A model generated the notes under the pieces. The model ran no database searches. It worked only from the letters and a program-made list of their open reading frames with translations, and was not told the DNA's origin. A program made the translations under genes and the position numbers. Shown here one piece after another: positions 1 to 13,138 of a DNA stretch of 64,000 nucleotides. The stretch is from Epiperipatus broadwayi (lineage: Eukaryota > Onychophora > Udeonychophora > Euonychophora > Peripatidae). The stretch lies in NCBI GenBank assembly GCA_028023455.1, contig JAQFVV010006426.1:1593501-1657500 (forward strand), given 5' to 3'. How positions within the stretch are numbered: the stretch's first letter is position 1; each line of letters begins with the position of its first letter.

Positions 1-1753
1 ACATTTTATACAAAACAAAATTGAAAGGTTTTTTTACATTTGAATTCAACTTAAATTTTTTATTTTACATAGCTATATAAAAATCAGAAAATCTTAGCTA
101 TTAATTGCTATGTAATAATTTTTAATTAATGGACAAAATTAGCAAACTGTCAGTTTTTTTAAAGGAAATTTTTTTTTTTAAACTTCATAATGACAAAATG
201 TATGTGGAACTAAAGCTATTAGTTGTTTTGTATTGTTAAGTTGAAAATATCGAAAAAACATTTTTTTACTTTATTTTAGTATGCTGATGTTACCATTACT
301 TTTACAATTCATTTGGCTTTCAGAAATAGATGAGAGACAAAAAATAAATGTTTTGTAGTTTTTGAATTTGCAGCATCTTCAAAAAGATGTTTTATTTGAC
401 AACCAACTGATTTGCTTTTTTACTAAATTATATTTAATTTCATTAAATTATATAAAGGAAAAAATAAAGAGCATTATACAGTTTTTACAATTTACAGAAA
501 TATTTTTTACTACTTTCGTTTATATGCTATGAATTCATAAATTATTTTTATTATATTGTCTTGATTGTTCTTACAATTAGTCATTTTTATTTTGAACTTG
601 TTAAATTAATTAATATAAAAACATATTTTGCAATTTTTAATTTTACTATGGAATATTTTTTTTAAAAATCTATATTTAAACTAAAAGATATGTTATTTGT
701 TTTTTTAAATAAATATGTAGGATATACATTTTCAATTTTTAAATTTGTTTTAATTTTTTTATCCGATTTTTTATTAGTTTAAGATAATTCCATTACCAAA
801 GTAACAATCAATTACAACACCATAATTTCGTTTTCTATGTAGAAAGAATGAATCATTTTATTGTTGTGATAATTTACATATTTGTCCAAATGTCCCATTT
901 TTCTACTCTACCATTATTGAAACACAACATATATCAAATTCTATTATTATTTATTGAACAAATAATTCTGCAATTTTATTAAAAAAAATTCTATCTTTTA
1001 TTCAATATTGACATAATGATAATGACCAATAATTGACCACAACATATTTAGATAGTAATTAAAAACTATCAAGTGAGAACATACACATTAGAATTTTTTT
1101 GATAAATCACATTATGTATTTTTCAATATTTTATATATATAATCAATTTTGAACCTTATCATAATGGTCTGTATAATTTAGTACTTAACCTATGTTGCAC
1201 ATTTTAATTTAATAATCAATTTTTCAATTGTCAACCGATGGTATAAATCTCAATTTTCCAAAACAACCCTAAACAGAAAAAATAACCATCTTAACAAGTG
1301 ACAAATCAGTATAAATTTGACTTATATTTAATTTAAGCAAATTTTTTAGGCTTATTTCAAATTATAAGAAATTGCAAATAAAATTATCATAATATGAAAA
1401 ATGTACAGTTTCTTTTTTACTTGTTGATACAGTAGTAAAATTAAATGCAGATTATAAAGAGAAAAACACAAGTGTCAGAAATTATTGCAGAATAATATAA
1501 AAGTCAATGTTTGGTACTAATAATGAATAATTTTATTATTTTTTTTGAATGTATGAATGGTAAAATACATATAGATACTTTATTTTTGTCAAAAATATTT
1601 AAGTTTAATTTTGATGCTGAAATTTTTTTGCATAAAATTGATTCACTGAGCTTAATATTGTCATGATACACAGTTTAATACTGATCAATTATGCACAATA
1701 TATCTTAATTATATCATGATTTATAAAATTTTCATAAATTCTATTAAACTATG
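1..1753. other. AT-rich noncoding stretch, nothing recognised
   Basis: Long A and T runs with stops in every frame. No exon-like block, repeat pair or RNA gene was seen. It is intergenic, or an upstream intron of the gene whose last exons lie at 4219-8649. Confidence 0.6.
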
Positions 1754-2551
1754 TTATAGAACAAGGGTGGCCAATACACCAACAGTGGTCAACCAGTCAA
1801 TTGCATGCCCTCCAAAAATTTATTGGGAAGTATGTAAACATTAACAAATTATTCTGATAAAGTCAGAGCTGATTTGAATACAAAAAGTAACAAAAAATAA
1901 AAATTCAAAAATATTCTTGTTTAAAAATAGTTACATTTAATATATCACCTATTGTTATTATTGATCTCAAAAGTAAACCTAGTTTGGAAAAAGCTGAAAA
2001 GAATTAAATCATTTTGGGTAATTCTAGAGCTAAAATTTTTAGAAATATTTAATTACCATTTTCCTGAACTGAAATAATAATACTTTGTCCTGTAGAAACA
2101 ATTTTAATGAACTGATTTTAAAATAAAAAAATGTATGAACTTTTAAAAACACTTCATGTAGTAATTTAATAAAGGTAATATAATAAAATATTTTATAGAG
2201 TGATATATACAAATTATTATACTAGAGGGAGCTGAGATAATTTAATAGAAGTCATATAAAATGTCATCAACAGTTTGTATTTTATAGAAAAAAAATTCAT
2301 TAGTCTGTATTTTTTAAAAACATTACCAATATTTTTGACCAACTGAAAAGTTCTTGTAACAAAACACTAATTTGTAGCACATTTTAAAAAAGCCAAGATT
2401 CCAAACTGTTATTTTTTCATTCCTGTTGTTACACCAAAAAAGTAATATTTTTTTAATGGTTTTCAGTTAGAAACCCTGAAAAAATATTGTTGCACTCAAA
2501 TATAAAATGTCACCCCCAACAACTCAATGTTTAACCACCCCTGTTATAGAA
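1754..2551. mobile_element. Non-autonomous hAT-type element with 8-bp target-site duplications
   Basis: The body is 1762-2543 (782 bp). It starts CAAGGGTGGCCAA and ends CCACCCCTG, so the termini are inverted copies of the CAGGGGTGG-type end common in hAT transposons; the left end has one G-to-A change. The 8-bp sequence TTATAGAA lies directly outside both ends (1754-1761 and 2544-2551), and 8 bp is the hAT duplication length. There is no open frame of useful length, so it depends on a transposase made elsewhere. Termini and duplication are read directly; the superfamily follows from known hAT hallmarks. Confidence 0.85.
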
Positions 2552-4218
2552 GAAGTTTATGCTTTTAGTAAATTGTTTATAACTCTATGACCTATTTTAT
2601 CATGAACTCTTGTCAATATAGTAAAAAATAAATCATCATTATAACCCAATGTACACTTCACAATTCTGATATTAATAGATTGCAAGATCTCTAGTAAGTA
2701 AATGTTTGAATTTTTTTATTGACAAATTTTAGGTTATTTAAATTATACATTTTGTATTAGCAGAATTGCTTTCTTTTAATTTTGGAAAATGGCATTCTGT
2801 TATAAAAATAATTAAAAAGTATTTTTTTTATAAATATTTTAGTCAAAGATTATTTTACAAATAAAAAAAAAAGGATTTTATAACTAATAACAAAGAACAA
2901 ATTTTGTCATAAATGGTATGTAAAAAAATACAGTATTATATCTGCTGGAAGCACTAGTTTATTCTATACCATATGTGCATATAATGTTTCGATGTTTGAA
3001 TAACAATATTCATTTTATTGTTTTAAAAAAAGCAAATAGGCATACTGATGAGCTACTTGTATGACACCACAATTTCATATTTGAAGAGATGGTTTTGGAT
3101 TTTAAAAATAACAGATTGAGTAAATATCTTAAATTTGCATATTAATTTAACATGTTTGAATAGGGTAAAACATTATAGTAAACTATGATAACAGCATTTC
3201 AAAACATATATTCAATAGTTCAGAGTAATATTGTATAAAATATAAATATAGAGAAATCATGCACACATTTTATTCTTATGAAATGGTCTTTGAAAAGATA
3301 ATAAACTGAATTAAAAAAAATGTCTAATAAAAGAAGAAAATTATATGATAATTGTAAAATTGGAACAATTGATATATGTTTTCCAAGAATGAAACAAAAA
3401 TATAACTACACAATATTTATTAGGGTAAAATTACAATTATATGATATATAATATATATGGTATATGAGCAAAGATTTTCACATGACCCACCACTTTATCT
3501 AAAACACCGATACACTTAAACACATATATATTGAAAAAAATAAATAATCACCAATATACATATTTTGTGCTAAACCAGCAATCATCAGTTGGTCCAGATT
3601 ATCATCTCCACACATATATACTATAAGTGCTCAGGTATATATTAAGATAGTCAGTCTTCATACTTTAATGGACAGGCTTCAATCTACTCCACACTCCAAC
3701 TCTTCAACGATCCATCCAATTGAAAATCTGATGATGGAATGCTCAAAGGCCACCCTGAGGCTGAGATTCTTGTCACACCCATGTTGACCTAAGGTCAATC
3801 TGAACCCCACATGTACAGGACCTAATCCATTTAATACATATCAAGGATGGGCAGACATCTTTACAATGACATTTATAAAAAATTGACAATATGTTTGTGC
3901 ATTTTCAAACAATTAAATGGTAAAAAATTTAAGAATGTCCATTGTTCATGGATAGAATTGTTAAAAATCAAAAATTAATTTAAACATTGTATATCATATC
4001 ATATTGAATGCAATAATTATTAAATCACATAGATGATACTATTGAATTATAATTTCTTGTTCTTGATACAAATAGTAAAACGTGACATTATTCTTAAAAT
4101 AAGCAGTATATGTAAGTTTTTATATCTTTTCATTATTGTAACCATTTGATATTTTTTATCATATATTATTAATATATACATGTCTTTAACAATTTCATAA
4201 TTTTATTTTTATTTTTAG
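2552..4218. other. AT-rich noncoding with a GC-richer patch at about 3543-3862
   Basis: Mostly low-complexity A/T. The patch at about 3543-3862 is visibly richer in G and C, has more complex sequence and is not open in any frame. It has the look of an old repeat insertion, but no terminal repeat, tRNA-like box or family signature was found. The final part is an intron ending in a T-rich tract and the acceptor AG at 4217-4218. Confidence 0.4.
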
Positions 4219-4305
4219 CACCTCACCAAGAAAAAAAGCATAAGAACATTAAACTTGATAAAGAAATTTTAGATTGTCTGGAGAAATATTCTGATCAACT
4301 TCCTG
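4219..4305 (+). CDS. Penultimate coding exon of an unrecognised protein
   Basis: An 87-nt block lies between an acceptor (T-rich tract then TTTTTAG) and a donor (CCTG|GTAAGC). It begins with two bases completing a split codon and ends with one base of the next, so it joins in frame to the block at 8510. It encodes 28 whole codons, beginning PHQEKKHKNIK and continuing with a charged, helix-prone stretch with a DCLEKY segment. The lysine-rich start followed by an acidic helix suggests a small nuclear or scaffold protein, but no family was recognised. Upstream exons must lie before 4219 or outside the window; none was identified. The splice logic is the main support. Confidence 0.65.
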
Positions 4306-7300
4306 GTAAGCTTATGATGCTATTTTATATTTCTCATAAATATCAAAATTTTTAAATATAGAAAATTGTTTCCATCTGTATATAAAAAACATCAACTCTG
4401 ACAATACATAATTTTGTTTTTTATGATGGAATTTTAAATAGCCTTGAGTCAATTAAAATTTTTTAAACTTTTAGAGATATATGAGCAATAAGACAAAAAA
4501 TATATTTAACTGGAAGAATGTGGGAACTTTATATTCACTTGAACTAGATAAAATTCTCTTTATGTAAAAATAAAAAAGAAATAGTTCATAGATAAATAAT
4601 ATTATATCAGTAATTTTAAAAATTGACAGGACATTTATACTTTAAAAACTATCACTCTTTTTTCTTTTCAAACAATGAATTTAAAAAAAATTCATTTATT
4701 ATACTTAATTTTTGCACATGTTGACTATATATATATATAAATCTACTCTTCTCAGCCATTAATTTTACATTTGTATTCACGTGTTGTCTTTATAAATTCT
4801 TTTCGAATATACCACAAAGGATTAAAATGTTGGAGAAATATGTAATTTTTATTATATTACATTCTATTCATTTTATACATTTCATTTTATAATAAGAACC
4901 ATATCGAAAACAAGCAATGTTAAGAATTATATTGCTAATTATACAAATAAATCAAGTAACAATAAAAAATGTTAAAATTAAAATAAAATGGTTAAAATAT
5001 TGGAAAAATATGTAATTTCCATCATATCAATGTTTTATTTCCTATTTAATAAGGAATTATATGTAAAGAAAACATTGTTTAGAATTGTATTTTTAATCAT
5101 ATAAATAAAATAAGTTAAAATATAAATGTTAATAAAATTTTCTTTTTCCAGATTATTCAATAATAAACTTTTGGTCATAATATATTTATATATTTTTATA
5201 AAATATAAAATTATTTGTAATTTAATAAAAAACACGAAAACGCATGTGTACTTTATGATATCCTTAAACTTACAACCTACATTTAACATACATACTTTCT
5301 GAAATTATTATTTGCTACTATGTTATACTGAAATATGAAATTATTACCAAATTATAAAAAAACCCTCTTTCTAATATATAAGGTGCTTACAATAATGTTG
5401 TTTATTCTTCAAATGGCAATTTAATTATAATGTGTATAATATTTGTGATTAATACAAATAGAATCATACATACTTTACAGAGAATTCACCTTAGTATTGA
5501 CTTTTTTACTATATAGGCCTACACTCCTTAAAACACTAATGAAAATTTGTTGTACACATTTTAATTTGTTTAAATTAGTAAACAATTTTTATAAAAGAGC
5601 ATTTTCTTTAACTATATTTATAATTTATTAAGATGATAGTAATATCACTTGACTCTGTTATATATGTCACATGCATCTCATTTTTATAGTACAATGTTTC
5701 TGCTACTCATAGTACGAAGTCTACTCATGATGTACAACAAAATCTGTCACAAAAATATTTTGTACATCTTAAAACATATGAACAAGTTTAAAGGATGTAT
5801 ATTTCATAGCAAATAAAATTTAATATTTTTAACATTAGGATAATATTTTTTAAAGTACATGTTCATAAAAATTGGCTAGTTGTAGTCATAAGCGCTTGAG
5901 AAATTTGCACTCTCTCAATTATTTCAATATCGACTGTGCTTTAAATATTATTTACATATATTGCTGCAAATTTATAACATCGAAAACTACTGTGTAGTAA
6001 TTCGAAAGATTTCATGCTGTATGTTCATCATTTGAACTCAGTGAGTTATGTATGAAGATATTTAAGATTCATGCTCTCAAATATAAGTACTTTGGACTGG
6101 CTTGGATATATATAAAGACAAGTAAAGAAGAAAGTGGAAATGCTCTTTTCTTATTAAATTCTCTGTCCCAGTGCTTAAGATTTCATTGGCTAGTTATAGT
6201 CATAAGTGCTTGAGAAATTTGCACTTTCTCAATTATTTCAATATCGACTGTGCTTTAAATATTATTACCAAATTAGAAAGAGTTTACATGATTAATCTTG
6301 TACTGTGACTTCAATTATTTTACTTGAAGTTTTGTGTCTTATTCTGTTACTCTGGTTTTTTAGTTATAAATAAATTGCTGTACTAAATGCATTGCATGTT
6401 ATAATAAGTCATACAGCATCATAAGTGAATAATATGTCAATATAAATATATAGTGATAAGTTAAAAATGGTATATTTAACTAAAACTCATATTGCATTGG
6501 TGAGTCAGTTCTTTTCAAATTTATTAGAATGGCTTTCACATTAATACATTGAAACTGATAAATGAATTGAATTGAAATGTTAAAATGATCTAGTAAAGTT
6601 ACACACATTATTTACTCTGATGTCATGATTAATCAAACTGTATTGATGAATTAATTGCATAAATAAAAACAAAAACCATATTTTGCAATGTTATTATATG
6701 ATGCATTAACATGTCAATGTTATCTGGTTTTTTAATATAAGTTAAACTTTTATCATATATAAGTATTCATACTACAGTGCTAAATCAGTTAGGTGATGAA
6801 ATCATTAGAAATCAACATAAAATGTCAAACAATCATGCTCAACATTGCTGTTAATCCTATAAAAATTAAAATTAAAAATAATCAATCTTAAACAAATCTG
6901 CAATAGACAACTAAAAACAAATGAGTAAAATTTGATTTTGAATTACAAACCTGGTTTCAATTTCTTAATGAAATTTTGTCCAGATACTTTTTATTCTATA
7001 ATCACATGACCCACTATTCTATAAAAATTTTAGCCACTGGACATTATTTATATTATATTGCAATAAATATAAATAGTAAAATACTTGGATATACATGAAA
7101 ATAAATGAATATAAAATTATTATAATTCAATTTTTTCCAAATTTATAAAACTGGATTTTAAAAAGTTTTGTTTTTAATCATTATCGTTCATATATAAATA
7201 TTTTACTAATTATTGTAATATAATATGAATAATATTTACTGGGTAGAATTATTGTCAAACAGTTGTTTATGCAATTAAAAAAATATTTTGAAAAGCTTCC

Positions 7301-8509
7301 AATAAGGTCTAAATATATGACTTCCTGCAGTAAATATTTTTTTATTTTTTATTTTTAAGTGTCTACTTTAATTTTATTTAAAATTGATTATGGTAATTAT
7401 TGTAAAAAACAACAAATTACAAACAAACATTTTAAGTCAGAAATTTGACCATATGAATTAAATGATTGTAGGCTATATTGGTTTATTGCAATAGTAGAAG
7501 AACATTTACAAAAGTAAAAGCTTTCTCTCTCACAGAACATTGTTTATTTATTTCTATATTGCACATTGAGTATTTATAAAAGTTGAATACTGTATTTAAT
7601 ATAATAAAATAGTCTAATTTGTTTAACACATAATTTTTGGTTGAACTTGTTTATCATTTTTTTTCATCATAATATATGTTTTTTTTATTATTTACATTTT
7701 ATTCTCAATTAAATATGTTGCTTTTTAATGAATTTATTGCAGTCACATGTTCTTAAAAGATAAAATCTACTCTATATTTTTTATTTTATGCTGATTGTAT
7801 TTATTCATTAATAATGTAAAATAGTCCATAATTAAAATGTGATCTAATGTAGCATTTCCATCTGCTTTTTCTAAATATTATATTTTCAACTATCTTTTTC
7901 AATTAGGTTAAATATGTTAATAAACTCATCTCATTTTAATCTTTCTAATTCAAGTGTTGTATAATTTTTTTTATCATACAACTATTCATTTTAAATTTTA
8001 CAATTTTTTCCAGCCATAGAATTAAAAAATATAGCCAATTTTCTACAATATGAATTTTCAATCATGTTTAGGCCAGTTTTCAAAATATAGAAATTTATAC
8101 TTCTATAATAAATCTCATAATCCACAAAATCACGTCAAAATTGACCCTTCTTTTAAAAGCTCACATTGCTACAGTTAATGCAGCATATGCTTTATGACAT
8201 TATTCCTACCAATATATTGTTTTTCATAATATAATTATTAACATTTTTTAAATATTAATTTTAATATTAATGATTTTTTGGTACTGAAATAAATATTCAT
8301 TTTTTTTCATTATCTAATCAAATTTTAAATAATTTGTTTATATTTAACATTTTTATTATTGAGAAAAATGTCACATGTGAGCCAAAAATTGCTGGTGGAA
8401 TTTATGCTAGTTATTTATAATGCAAAATATATCTTTATAAAAGTATGTTTAATAGTATATTGTTAATAAATTTTTCAGAATAACTTTGTAGTAATTTTTT
8501 TTTTTTCAG
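4306..8509 (+). other. Intron of about 4.2 kb
   Basis: The donor GTAAGC follows 4305, and a T-rich tract plus CAG precedes 8510. The phase is the same on both sides (one base before, two after). The interior is AT-rich with stops throughout. The only structure noticed is the pair of 82-bp direct repeats near 5.9 and 6.2 kb. Confidence 0.6.
5871..6266. repeat. Pair of 82-bp near-identical direct repeats inside the intron
   Basis: Copies at 5871-5952 and 6185-6266 start ATTGGCTAGT and end TTTAAATATTATT, and differ at about three positions. They are 314 bp apart with unrelated sequence between. The high identity in otherwise drifting AT-rich sequence suggests a recent local duplication or two insertions of a short repeat. 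No function is suggested by the sequence. Confidence 0.8.
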
Positions 8510-8649
8510 ATGATATTAAACAAGAATTAGAAGCACTAAAAGCAATTCAACATGAAATTTCTTTGGAAGAACTAAGTGAAAAACTTCAGGAAATTTGTGA
8601 AAAATTGTGTGCCAAAAACAAACATTTATATGCTGAAATATTTAAATAA
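8510..8649 (+). CDS. Last coding exon of the same unrecognised protein
   Basis: The acceptor is a T13 run then CAG. The exon completes an Asp codon from the previous exon and continues for 45 codons to TAA at 8647-8649. The residues (DDIKQELEALKAIQ, then alternating acidic and hydrophobic positions, ending KHLYAEIFK) form a strongly helical, probably coiled-coil C terminus with two cysteines. Joined to the exon at 4219, the C-terminal 74 residues are continuous with no stop. Codon content is clearly richer in G/C than the flanks, as expected of selected coding sequence. I do not recognise the family; other invertebrate protein searches would decide. Confidence 0.7.
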
Positions 8650-8940
8650 TAAAACAGTATTTGATTTTTACTTACAGAAATATTATACACAAGGTTTACA
8701 ATTATGATGATATTATGAATATTGTAGAATTGAATAATAACATTGTATTACATTAACATATAATATATAACTTATAGCATACTGAGATGTTTGACATTAG
8801 ATTGGCACTCATGAATGATAACACAAATGTATCTTGTAGAAACATTTTTTAAAAAGTTTGTAATCACACAATATTGTGTACTCTTTTGAAAAATTTGGTT
8901 TGTCATTTATTGCTTAATAAATCATTTATCTGCAAAACAT
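8650..8940 (+). terminator. 3' untranslated region with poly(A) signal
   Basis: AATAAA occurs at 8916-8921, about 267 bp after the stop codon, in an AT-rich 3' region. The cleavage site is probably 10-30 bp downstream. This is inferred from the hexamer alone. Confidence 0.45.
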
Positions 8941-10193
8941 GTCTCTGATCATTAATACACATTAACACATGTGACAACATTTTCAATTTAGATAGTTAAT
9001 GATTCTTTAACCAAAAAAGCTTTTTTTAAATACTTTGTATAAGAAACAAAAGTATGAAAAAATAAAAATTATCAAGCAAGGAATAATCTTACAGTTAATA
9101 GCTATAGCAAATAATATGAAAAATATTTCTAAATTCTAATGACTTTTGATATCAGAATTGATTAAAATTCCATGATTAAAAATTACTAAATATATTTCAT
9201 CATTCAGTTTTATTTCAAATTCATTATTATTTTTTATAAAAATCAAATGTTTTTGGTCTTATTATGTAGTAAAAAGATGAATACCTGTGAACTATGTTGT
9301 GACTAAAATTATTTACAATTACCTCCTCTTGTAGAATTCTGGATTTAGATTTTTTGTAGTAGAAAAAATGTTGAGTGTTCCTTGAAAAAAAACTACTTTA
9401 TTTTTATAATCGTCATATAAAAAACAAGCTTTTAAAAAGAAGGTTTGGTATTTTCATTTATATATATTGAAAATTATAAATTATTTTTGAAAAGAAAAAC
9501 TGTGTAGATGATATTTTAAAATTTTGTATTTTTCATATGCAGTAAAACTGATAATAAATCTATTGAAGTGATAATTGTTTTCTTTAAATAAATAATTCAT
9601 AATTTGTATTTTATTTTATTTGATATCATAAATATAAAAAATAAAGTGATGTTTTTTTCATTTTTATCAATAAATTAAAAGATTACTGTAATAGTCATTA
9701 AGGCTGTAGTCTCAAGCACATGCGTATAAAATGCGATAGTAGGGACCTCTACAAATCTTAAACCACTAGCTTACTCTTTGGAAGAAAAGAGGGGTAATTG
9801 TTTTAGATAAGAATAAATCTCTGTCAAACGTATATATTGTCATTCATTAAAAATGCTCAGTATACAATATATTTAATGAGTAGTACTGAGTTAATATATT
9901 AGAATGGAAAATGAAACAATGATAAAGAAAAGCAATTTAAAAAACAAAATCGCAGATTACAAAAATATATGAGCACATGACATTGCCAATTCAGTGTGAA
10001 AATGTAAAGTATCATTAAATTTGTTGCATTATGAAAGTCTATGTGTGTGACTGAATAGTTCTTATAAGGTAATGTTCCACTTATGCCAAATATAAATTTT
10101 TTTTTCGATAAACATCATAACAAAGTGAAATATGATCTAATCAATTCAATTTAATGTATATTTATTTTAAAGTCTCATAAAATTTTTAAATAT
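8941..10193. other. AT-rich noncoding, nothing recognised
   Basis: No open block, repeat pair or RNA gene was seen. A slightly GC-richer 90-bp patch near 9700-9800 has no recognisable features. Confidence 0.5.
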
Positions 10194-11189
10194 TTTACAT
10201 TTACTTTCTAATTGATAGATGGGAAATCAAACTTTGACAATGCACTATTGTTTTAAATATTATAAATCTCTGTGCACTCACACATCAGTAAGAATTTAAA
10301 AATCTTAGGTGATTCACTTAAGTTTAGAGTGCATTTCTATAAATAAACCAACTTTCACTTACCATTTTAAATCAGGGCTTGGGTCTATTGTGTGCCTGAT
10401 GATATAATCAAATTTTGAATTGTATATGTCTAAACAACACATGATCACCATCTCTATACTAGCACATAATTGCTGTATGGAGAGTTTTGCCTTTGTATAA
10501 GTATTTAACCTATCGCAGGAGAAAGACAGTGTTTTATTTTTAACCGCCCATGATCAAACAAACAGGACTTGTAAATGTAAATCGATTAGTATAAATTGCT
10601 AAAAATCTTAAAATTATTAGATCAGAAGTCAAACTTTGATAATGCTCTGATCTGGCATAATCAATGAAAGTTGGTATATTAATAGAAATGCCCTCTAAAT
10701 TTAAGTGATTCACTTTAGTTTTTCAACCCTTATTGATGTGTGAGTGCATGGATATTTATAATATTTAAAGTAATAGTGCATTATCATAGTTTGACTTCTG
10801 ATCTAACAATTTCAATATTTTCAGCACTTTATAATAATAGGTTTATATTTATAAGTTATGTTTGTTTGATCATGGGTGGGTAAAAATATGACATTTTTCT
10901 CTTGTGATAGATTAAATAGATTTGTACAATTCAAAATTTGATTATAACATCAGGCACACAATAGACTCAAGCTTTTATTTAACATTGTCAGTAAAAGTTG
11001 GTGCATTTATAGAAATGTACTCTATATTTAAGTGATTCACTTAAGTTTTTTTAAGCTCTTACCTATGTGTGAGTATGTGGAGATTTATAATATTTAAAGT
11101 AATAGCGCAGTATTTGAGTTCAACTTTTAATCTAACAATTTCAAGATTTTCAGTGTTTTATAATATTAGATTTACATTTACTTTCTAAT
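10194..11189. mobile_element. Compound inverted-repeat (foldback-like) element
   Basis: A module with AATCAAACTTTGACAATGC near its start (about 10213-10370) recurs inverted at about 10660-10815 and again inverted at about 10985-11170. A second module (about 10370-10600, containing GTGTGCCTGATGATATAATC and CCCATGATCAAACAAAC) recurs inverted at about 10850-10985. The whole can fold on itself, with an extra partial copy in the centre. The outer flanks carry the 19-bp direct repeat TTTACATTTACTTTCTAAT (10194-10212 and 11171-11189). That repeat may be a target duplication, but part of it also occurs inside the modules, so this is uncertain. No transposase is encoded. Confidence 0.6.
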
Positions 11190-13043
11190 GTATTTATTTC
11201 CAAACATATAAGTAATTATTGCATGGCAGTATAAACATATGAGCTAATATAAAGAAATTTTGAAATTATAAACATGAAATATTTTTAATGAACATAAAAT
11301 TTTTATAGTATATTTTTACAAGTGTTTTCAAGGATTTTAAAAGGTAAAATGTTATATTTTCAATATGTTTTAGGTGTTATATTTTATTAATGGATTATTT
11401 ACAATTATATATTTTATTATTTATTTAGAGCTAATTATAAGCAATTAAATCCATCTACATATCATCATTTATAATTCTCAAGTTTTTACAGTCATTTTAT
11501 TATAATATATTCGGTACCATATATTGTACCCTATAACATTATCTTAATACAATGATAAATTGAAGTACCACTATTTCTTTTAATATGTGTTTTTCAAAAA
11601 AATATAAATAAATGCATAATCCTCTTCATTTTTTCTTTCCAAAAACATTATTTTTGTATATTAACAATAAACATATCTATACACTTTACACCACACACTT
11701 TTCAACTGTCGTACATATTACAGTCATTTTCAAGGATCTACAACAAAAATATATATATTAATTAATACTACCTTAAATACATCAATCTATCTTTTTATAT
11801 CAACAGTAACTTTACATATCTTTAATAGTAACATGTATTAATTATACGTAATTGTTTTATTACTTACATCTTCTTTTCTCTACTTTTTTATTATTAATCT
11901 TCCTTTTTTACATCATTTAATTATAAATCTTTGTAATTTATTAAAAAACATCTAAAAAACTTTTATATCAATTTATCCATTCCTATTTTGAAATATATTT
12001 CTACCTTTAATTATTTATCTAACATTCTGTATCAATTATCTACATACCATATTTGTACCACGAAACCAATTTTTTCTCCTTTTAACTATTTACTTAATTT
12101 AATTTAAAATATTACACATTAATTACCTTTATTTATATTCCTTATTTATACCATTATTTCTAATTAAAGAAGGGTTATATATTTTTTCACTATATTTTTT
12201 AATCTGTTCCACCATTTTAATATTAAAATGTTTATGTCCAAATTTTTTATAATGTTTATAAACATTTGAATTTTTATTATTTAAATGTTCTTTAAATCTA
12301 GTTTTTAATATATTTTTGTTGTGCCAATATATGATACATTTTTTCCTTCTCTTAGCAATTCAAATATTTATTAATATAAATTCCATTTATTTTTTCCATT
12401 TTTTCAAATTTTGTTTCATTAATTAAATTCCCTATATTAAATTTTTTTCTATATACATTATAACTACTACATATTATATTCTTTTTATCTTTCTTATTAT
12501 TCCTCTTTCTAATTACTTTAAATGGTGGAAAATTTTAATGGTTAAAGATTAAGCCGGGATAATGGTCATTTTAAAATTGAATTCTTTTCCAATTTAAAAA
12601 AAAATAATATTAATTAAAAGTAATTAAACTTAGGTAAAATAAATAATAATTGGTCGAGCCTGTGAAGAAGAAAGAGTACACCAGTAAGCAAGTGGGTGTT
12701 GGTCTTCACAAGCTATAGTTATAACAAAAACTGTGATTAATTTTAATGGATGAAAATTGACATTTAATTACATTCAGTTGATCTTGTCATTTAGTGTCCA
12801 TAGGAAGACTACTAAATATAAGTCTTATTTTCATATTTCCAGTGCTTTCTAAAAATAGTGTCTAGTAAATTAATTAATGACTTATTACATCATCTTTATA
12901 ATTATTTTTTAAGCTACTTATTTAGAAAAATAAAAATGTATTATACAAATATTACATAATAAAAAATTTATTATTTTAACCAAATATTAAACTATAATAT
13001 TTTATTTAAACATTTTTAAAAATAAGATTCCAGAATACATTAG

Positions 13044-13048
<5 letters not shown>
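11190..13048. other. AT-rich noncoding, nothing recognised
   Basis: Long T/A-rich sequence without open frames. A short GC-richer patch at about 12650-12715 has a weak inverted pairing (TGTGAAG with CTTCACA) and no other sign of function. Confidence 0.5.

Positions 13049-13133
<85 letters not shown>
13049..13133. repeat. TA microsatellite in two blocks
   Basis: TA dinucleotides run from about 13049 to 13085 and 13092 to 13133, split by TTCATAAA. The tract is self-complementary and able to form a cruciform. Confidence 0.9.
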
Positions 13134-13138
<5 letters not shown>

